From: Mesobacterium pallidum
Lineage (GTDB): Bacteria > Pseudomonadota > Alphaproteobacteria > Rhodobacterales > Rhodobacteraceae
NCBI RefSeq assembly: GCF_019966535.1
Contig: NZ_JAIMID010000036.1
Location: 1-36,864 of the forward strand
Length of the DNA stretch: 36,864 nt
Reading direction: 5' to 3'
Shown in pieces: positions 33,802 through 36,864 of this stretch (positions are counted from its first letter, which is position 1; each line of letters opens with the position of its first letter). Position numbers and translations under genes: made by a program. The notes beneath the pieces are model-generated. The model saw only the letters and a list, made by a program, of their open reading frames with translations, was not told where the DNA came from and searched no databases.

Positions 33802-35925
33802 TTACCGTACAAGCATGGTCATGCTTTCAGTGGCAGAGCAGGTCGACGGCGTTGCCAGCACAGGCGGCGGCGGCACGTACACGCCACTTGTCCCGGAGGT
33901 CATCGAGAACTTGGTGGCCGACGTGTACCAGCCGCCCACGAAGATCGCGTTCGACAGGGCAGAGCTTTCATATCCCTTGTCGGGATCGCCCGTCGTCAGC
34001 CAATACCCGGTAAAGAACCCGCCACCGCCCACGTCGCCCTGAAGCTTGGCCAGGTGCTTGGCCAGACCCGACGGCTGGCCGACCTGTCCGTTCGACAGCA
34101 TGCGCGGCAGGCCTTCGAGGTCGAACATGGAGTGAAGGTTCACGTTCAGCGCAGCGATCGACCCATCGAAATCCGCCGGGTTGTGGTAGATGACCGACCC
34201 GTTCGGCGCCAGGATGTGGCCACGGAACACGTTGCTTTCCTTGTTGACGACGATGTCGTACGCGCCCTTGAAGTTCCAGAAGATACTCTCGGCCGTGGCG
34301 CCATTGAGCAGCCGGATCTGGGTGTTCGACCAATCGAACGTCCCCGTATCGCCGGTGAAGTTGAAGACGTATGTGCCTGCGCCGTCCAGTGTCAGCGTGG
34401 CGCCGTTCAGATCGAGACCGGTCAGGTTCACGACGGTGACCTTGCCGGGATCGGCGGTGACCGTCGCAGAGCTGACCAAGGGGTCGGGCAACACGAAGTT
34501 GGGCGTTTCCGTCAGAAGATCGGCCGACAATTGCTTGAGCCGCGCGTCTTCCCTGGCCAGCTGGACGTCATGCTTGCCGATGTGGATGCCGCCCGTCGGA
34601 AGAAAGTTCTTCTCGGTATAGGCAAACATCATGGTGCTGTCGGCCATCACGCTGCCGGTGAAGTCCTCGGCTTTCTGGTTGGTCAGGCTGACCACGTCCC
34701 GCGCATAGCACAGGTTGCCGGTGAGCCTGGTGGACGAGTTGACGATCGAGGTCCCGCCCTGGAAGGCAAAGACCGAGCAGCCCAGGTCCCCGACGATCCC
34801 GGAGGACTCGTGTTGCCCCGCGCCGCCCCCGGATGCGTTGATGTTGCCGGCGAGATTGATGAAGTTCGTCGGCTCGAGCTTGCCCATCGGGTTGACGCCT
34901 CCGCCCGACGACAACTTGACAGTGCCCTGGAACCCGGACCTGTAGGGATCTTCGTCCCAGCGCAGCACATAGAGGTCGGTGGCGTCGCCGCTGATGTTGA
35001 GCGACGAGGACAGCGACATGCCCGAGGTGATGTTGATCACGAAGGTCTCGGCCGTGCCGTTCTGGGAATTCATCCCGTCCAGATCCGCCGCCGCCACGTT
35101 TTCAAACCCGGGAGTCGGGTCCATGGCGCCGAACTTTGACAGCGCGTTGTTGAAAACGGTCATCAGATCGTCGATCCGCGCCGTTTCGTTGGGCGAGGTC
35201 CAGGCGGTGCCGGTGTTCTGCGCGACGATGCCGTCCCAGCCGGTGAGCTGCGGCGCGTTGGTATAGATCGTGCCGTCGTAGGGGACGCCCCCCGAACTGC
35301 GGTCTTTGGTGACAAGCCCGTTGACGGCCGTATCACCGATGAACCCCTTTGTGGCACCCTGCCAATTGGCGTCGACGCTTCCGTCGGCCACGAACAGAAG
35401 GTACCCGGTCATGTCGCCCATCGCGCCCTTCTCGGCGGTGCAGCTTTCGGGTTTGACCGCGATCGATCCCTCCTCGATCTCCCAGCCGTCAAAGCCGATG
35501 ATCTGCGAGATCAGCGGTGCCAGTTTGCCGGAATACCCCATTCCGTCCGTGTGGCGCGCCACGACGCGCACGGCGTCCGGGCTCGAGACGTCCCAATCCA
35601 TGCTGCGCGTGTCCGCGTCCCAGGACCCGAACTGAATATCGGCGATCTTGCTGACGTTCCCGTACTTTTCGGCCGGCATGTTCGCCTCGATGGAGTCGCG
35701 CACCGTCTTCCGCGCGGCAGCCCGATCGGGCAGGTCCTGCACGGCGGCCAGCGCCGCGGCATCGGTGGCCGCTTTCAGCCGGTTCTGGGCCATCTGCGCG
35801 TTGGAATAGTCGATCGCGACGCCGCCGACGGCCAGTATCCCCATGATCCAGAAGATGCTTGCAACCGAAACCCAGCCGTCTTCTGACCTGATCGGGTCGG
35901 ATATGTCGGATATCATGAACTTCAT
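33802..35925 (-). CDS. TadG-like protein fused to a choice-of-anchor A domain
   Basis: A 707-aa protein. Residues about 10-70 form a TadE/TadG-like (Flp_N) segment: SEDGWVSVASIFWIMGILAV is the membrane helix and IDYSNAQMAQNRLKAATDAA the usual continuation. From about residue 165 the protein resembles the choice-of-anchor A domain: YLLFVADGSVDANWQGATKG at its start, and IFWNFKGAYDIV followed by FRGHILAPNGSVIYH near residue 575. That domain occurs on secreted, often adhesive proteins, normally with a C-terminal anchor. Here the anchor seems to be the N-terminal TadG helix. The C-terminus is PPPPVLATPSTCSATESMTM. AGGAGGAG precedes the ATG. It starts 1 bp after the TadE-like stop. Confidence 0.78.
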   Translation of the reverse strand: MKFMISDISDPIRSEDGWVSVASIFWIMGILAVGGVAIDYSNAQMAQNRLKAATDAAALAAVQDLPDRAAARKTVRDSIEANMPAEKYGNVSKIADIQFGSWDADTRSMDWDVSSPDAVRVVARHTDGMGYSGKLAPLISQIIGFDGWEIEEGSIAVKPESCTAEKGAMGDMTGYLLFVADGSVDANWQGATKGFIGDTAVNGLVTKDRSSGGVPYDGTIYTNAPQLTGWDGIVAQNTGTAWTSPNETARIDDLMTVFNNALSKFGAMDPTPGFENVAAADLDGMNSQNGTAETFVINITSGMSLSSSLNISGDATDLYVLRWDEDPYRSGFQGTVKLSSGGGVNPMGKLEPTNFINLAGNINASGGGAGQHESSGIVGDLGCSVFAFQGGTSIVNSSTRLTGNLCYARDVVSLTNQKAEDFTGSVMADSTMMFAYTEKNFLPTGGIHIGKHDVQLAREDARLKQLSADLLTETPNFVLPDPLVSSATVTADPGKVTVVNLTGLDLNGATLTLDGAGTYVFNFTGDTGTFDWSNTQIRLLNGATAESIFWNFKGAYDIVVNKESNVFRGHILAPNGSVIYHNPADFDGSIAALNVNLHSMFDLEGLPRMLSNGQVGQPSGLAKHLAKLQGDVGGGGFFTGYWLTTGDPDKGYESSALSNAIFVGGWYTSATKFSMTSGTSGVYVPPPPVLATPSTCSATESMTMLVR

Positions 35926-35926
35926 G

Positions 35927-36376
35927 TCAGAACTCCTCCTGTGTGCCGGCGCCACTGCCTTGCTGGCTTTGGGCAACCGACGCTTCCATGCGCATTGTGT
36001 ATGTCACGTTGATCTTGTCGAAGGGCTCGAACGGGAAGATCCCGAGGCCGATCAGGCTGGGTTCGATCGACATGTCCATCCGGATGTTCGTGTCGTCGAT
36101 GGTCTGAAAGCTGACCTGGGCGTTCTTCTTCTCGTCGAAGGCCTGGGTCGCAAAGGTCGTGGCTTCGTCCGGCGTCCAGTGCCCGACGGCAACTTGCCGC
36201 GTGGTGTCTCGGGCGACGTCCCACACCCGGCTCATCTGGAAGAGCACGAGGCTGGTATCGACAATGACGGAGAAGAGGCCAAGGTAGATCGGGAGCCAGA
36301 TCGCGAACTCTACGGTGGCGCTGCCGGATTCCCTCGATCGGAACCTGGCGAACAGGGGGCGGACTGCGTGTTTCAT
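35927..36376 (-). CDS. TadE-like pilus assembly protein
   Basis: A 149-aa protein with the TadE signature ESGSATVEFAIWLPIYLGLF (about 16-35) in a single N-terminal membrane helix, then RDTTRQVAVGHWTPDEA and a short periplasmic domain. TadE and TadG are minor pseudopilins or assembly factors of Flp/Tad pili. The start ATG 36376 has TTGGAAAA upstream. It is followed by the TadG-like gene with 1 bp between. No flp, rcpC, tadA, tadB or tadC lies in the window, so the pair is away from any core tad locus as far as can be seen. Confidence 0.82.
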   Translation of the reverse strand: MKHAVRPLFARFRSRESGSATVEFAIWLPIYLGLFSVIVDTSLVLFQMSRVWDVARDTTRQVAVGHWTPDEATTFATQAFDEKKNAQVSFQTIDDTNIRMDMSIEPSLIGLGIFPFEPFDKINVTYTMRMEASVAQSQQGSGAGTQEEF

Positions 36377-36687
36377 GAGTTTTCCAAGCCGGAAGATAAT
36401 GGTTACCCGTTCATAACGTTGGGTCACCGTGGAAAGTCTGCGGCGGAAATCTGGCACTTTCGTATCATTGTGTCCGCGAGGCGGAGCAATCCGGCCAAAT
36501 CTGCGCAATTTGATCCAATATCTACTAAATCTGACACGAATCGCCTTTCCCGGTACCGGCGGCTGGGCACACATCCCCCGACTGTGAACAGGCGTGCCGT
36601 TTGGCCCCCGAAAAGGGGTGATCGGCGTCCAAGTGATCCCCTTGCAGTGGATGATGCCCCCGAGATTATCGGGAAGCACGGTGTGGG
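36377..36687. other. Upstream region of the tadE-tadG pair
   Basis: About 310 bp without a credible gene. The stretch 36400-36560 is relatively AT-rich and likely holds the leftward promoter. On the minus strand CAGATTT occurs three times there. No clear -35/-10 pair could be chosen. Confidence 0.4.
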
Positions 36688-36741
36688 ATGTTGGCCGTGG
36701 AGACGACAGCGAAGATCCGGCGCGCGACTATTCTGGATTGA
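36688..36741 (+). pseudogene. IS21-type istA N-terminal fragment
   Basis: MLAVETTAKIRRATILD and then a stop. The first 13 residues match the start of IS21-family IstA transposases (MLAVETIxKIRxA). The reading then diverges and stops, so only the first 39 or so bases of the gene survive. Confidence 0.5.
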
Positions 36742-36786
36742 GGCATTGAGCCGCCAGTGATCCGAGGCCAATGCCGAGCAAGCCGG

Positions 36787-36864
36787 TTAGGTGTTCAGTC
36801 CCGGCATTTGGTGGATCGGGTTCAAGATGAATCTATCCGGCTCTGAAGTCCAGATCTTGCAGAT
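36787..36864 (-). CDS. C-terminal tail of a CDS at the right edge
   Basis: The last 25 codons of a leftward gene entering from the right edge: ICKIWTSEPDRFILNPIHQM then PGLNT and a TAA stop. The NPIHQMPGLNT ending looks like the C-terminus of some transposases in this group, possibly IS630-like, but I cannot confirm the family. The open frame runs exactly to the window edge. Confidence 0.4.
   Translation of the reverse strand: MCKIWTSEPDRFILNPIHQMPGLNT

Noticed and set aside
36425..36545. Three CAGATTT copies upstream of tadE as an operator array
   Set aside because: The spacing is about 30 and 50 bp and the flanks differ, so the copies could be chance in an AT-richer stretch.

Overview
The window is GC-rich, tightly packed and entirely chromosomal in character. 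Its gene content points to an alphaproteobacterium of the family Rhodobacteraceae (Roseobacter group). Markers include a 44-aa aa3-type cytochrome c oxidase subunit IV, a TrcR (DUF1013) regulator, COQ9, a metal-type KdsA, a DmdC-like acyl-CoA dehydrogenase, and short dispersed hairpin elements of a kind I associate with this family. No rRNA, tRNA or CRISPR was seen.

Left part (1-13.8 kb): the first 24 codons of formate-tetrahydrofolate ligase, a MOSC protein, a 60-aa membrane protein and a methyltransferase. These are followed by a leftward cell-envelope and housekeeping operon, pal-cpoB-tilS-ftsH. Next come azlC-azlD (amino-acid export) and a lipoprotein with a possible permuted papain fold. 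A leftward group holds an acyl-CoA dehydrogenase, an MBL-fold hydrolase, a DUF6173-like protein and cytochrome oxidase subunit IV. A Sua5-type tRNA t6A enzyme converges with a PagL-like lipid A deacylase.

Middle (13.9-25.9 kb): a capsule-export ATPase (KpsT-like), a polysaccharide co-polymerase with a long N-terminal extension (KpsE-like) and kdsA run together, which suggests surface polysaccharide export coupled to Kdo supply. TrcR, a secreted RNase T2, two small genes, a quinone oxidoreductase with coq9, rpsU, a glutathione transferase, mscL, a multi-pass membrane protein, a small lipoprotein and a GNAT acetyltransferase follow. The promoter region of the multi-pass membrane gene carries two ATTC-N8-GAAT sites, the pattern known for the persulfide sensor SqrR.

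Right part (26.1-36.9 kb): smc (1151 aa) is the last clear core gene. The following 7 kb look accessory. They contain a decayed IS3-type orfA, an orphan aminoglycoside-phosphotransferase-fold protein, and a 500-aa protein with about 44 copies of a TKGSGG hexapeptide. A leftward two-gene unit follows: a TadE-like protein and a TadG-like protein whose C-terminal part looks like a choice-of-anchor A adhesive domain. An IS21-type istA fragment and the C-terminal tail of another CDS lie at the right edge. The hexapeptide-repeat protein, the TadG/anchor-A fusion and the SqrR-like sites are the most unusual items.
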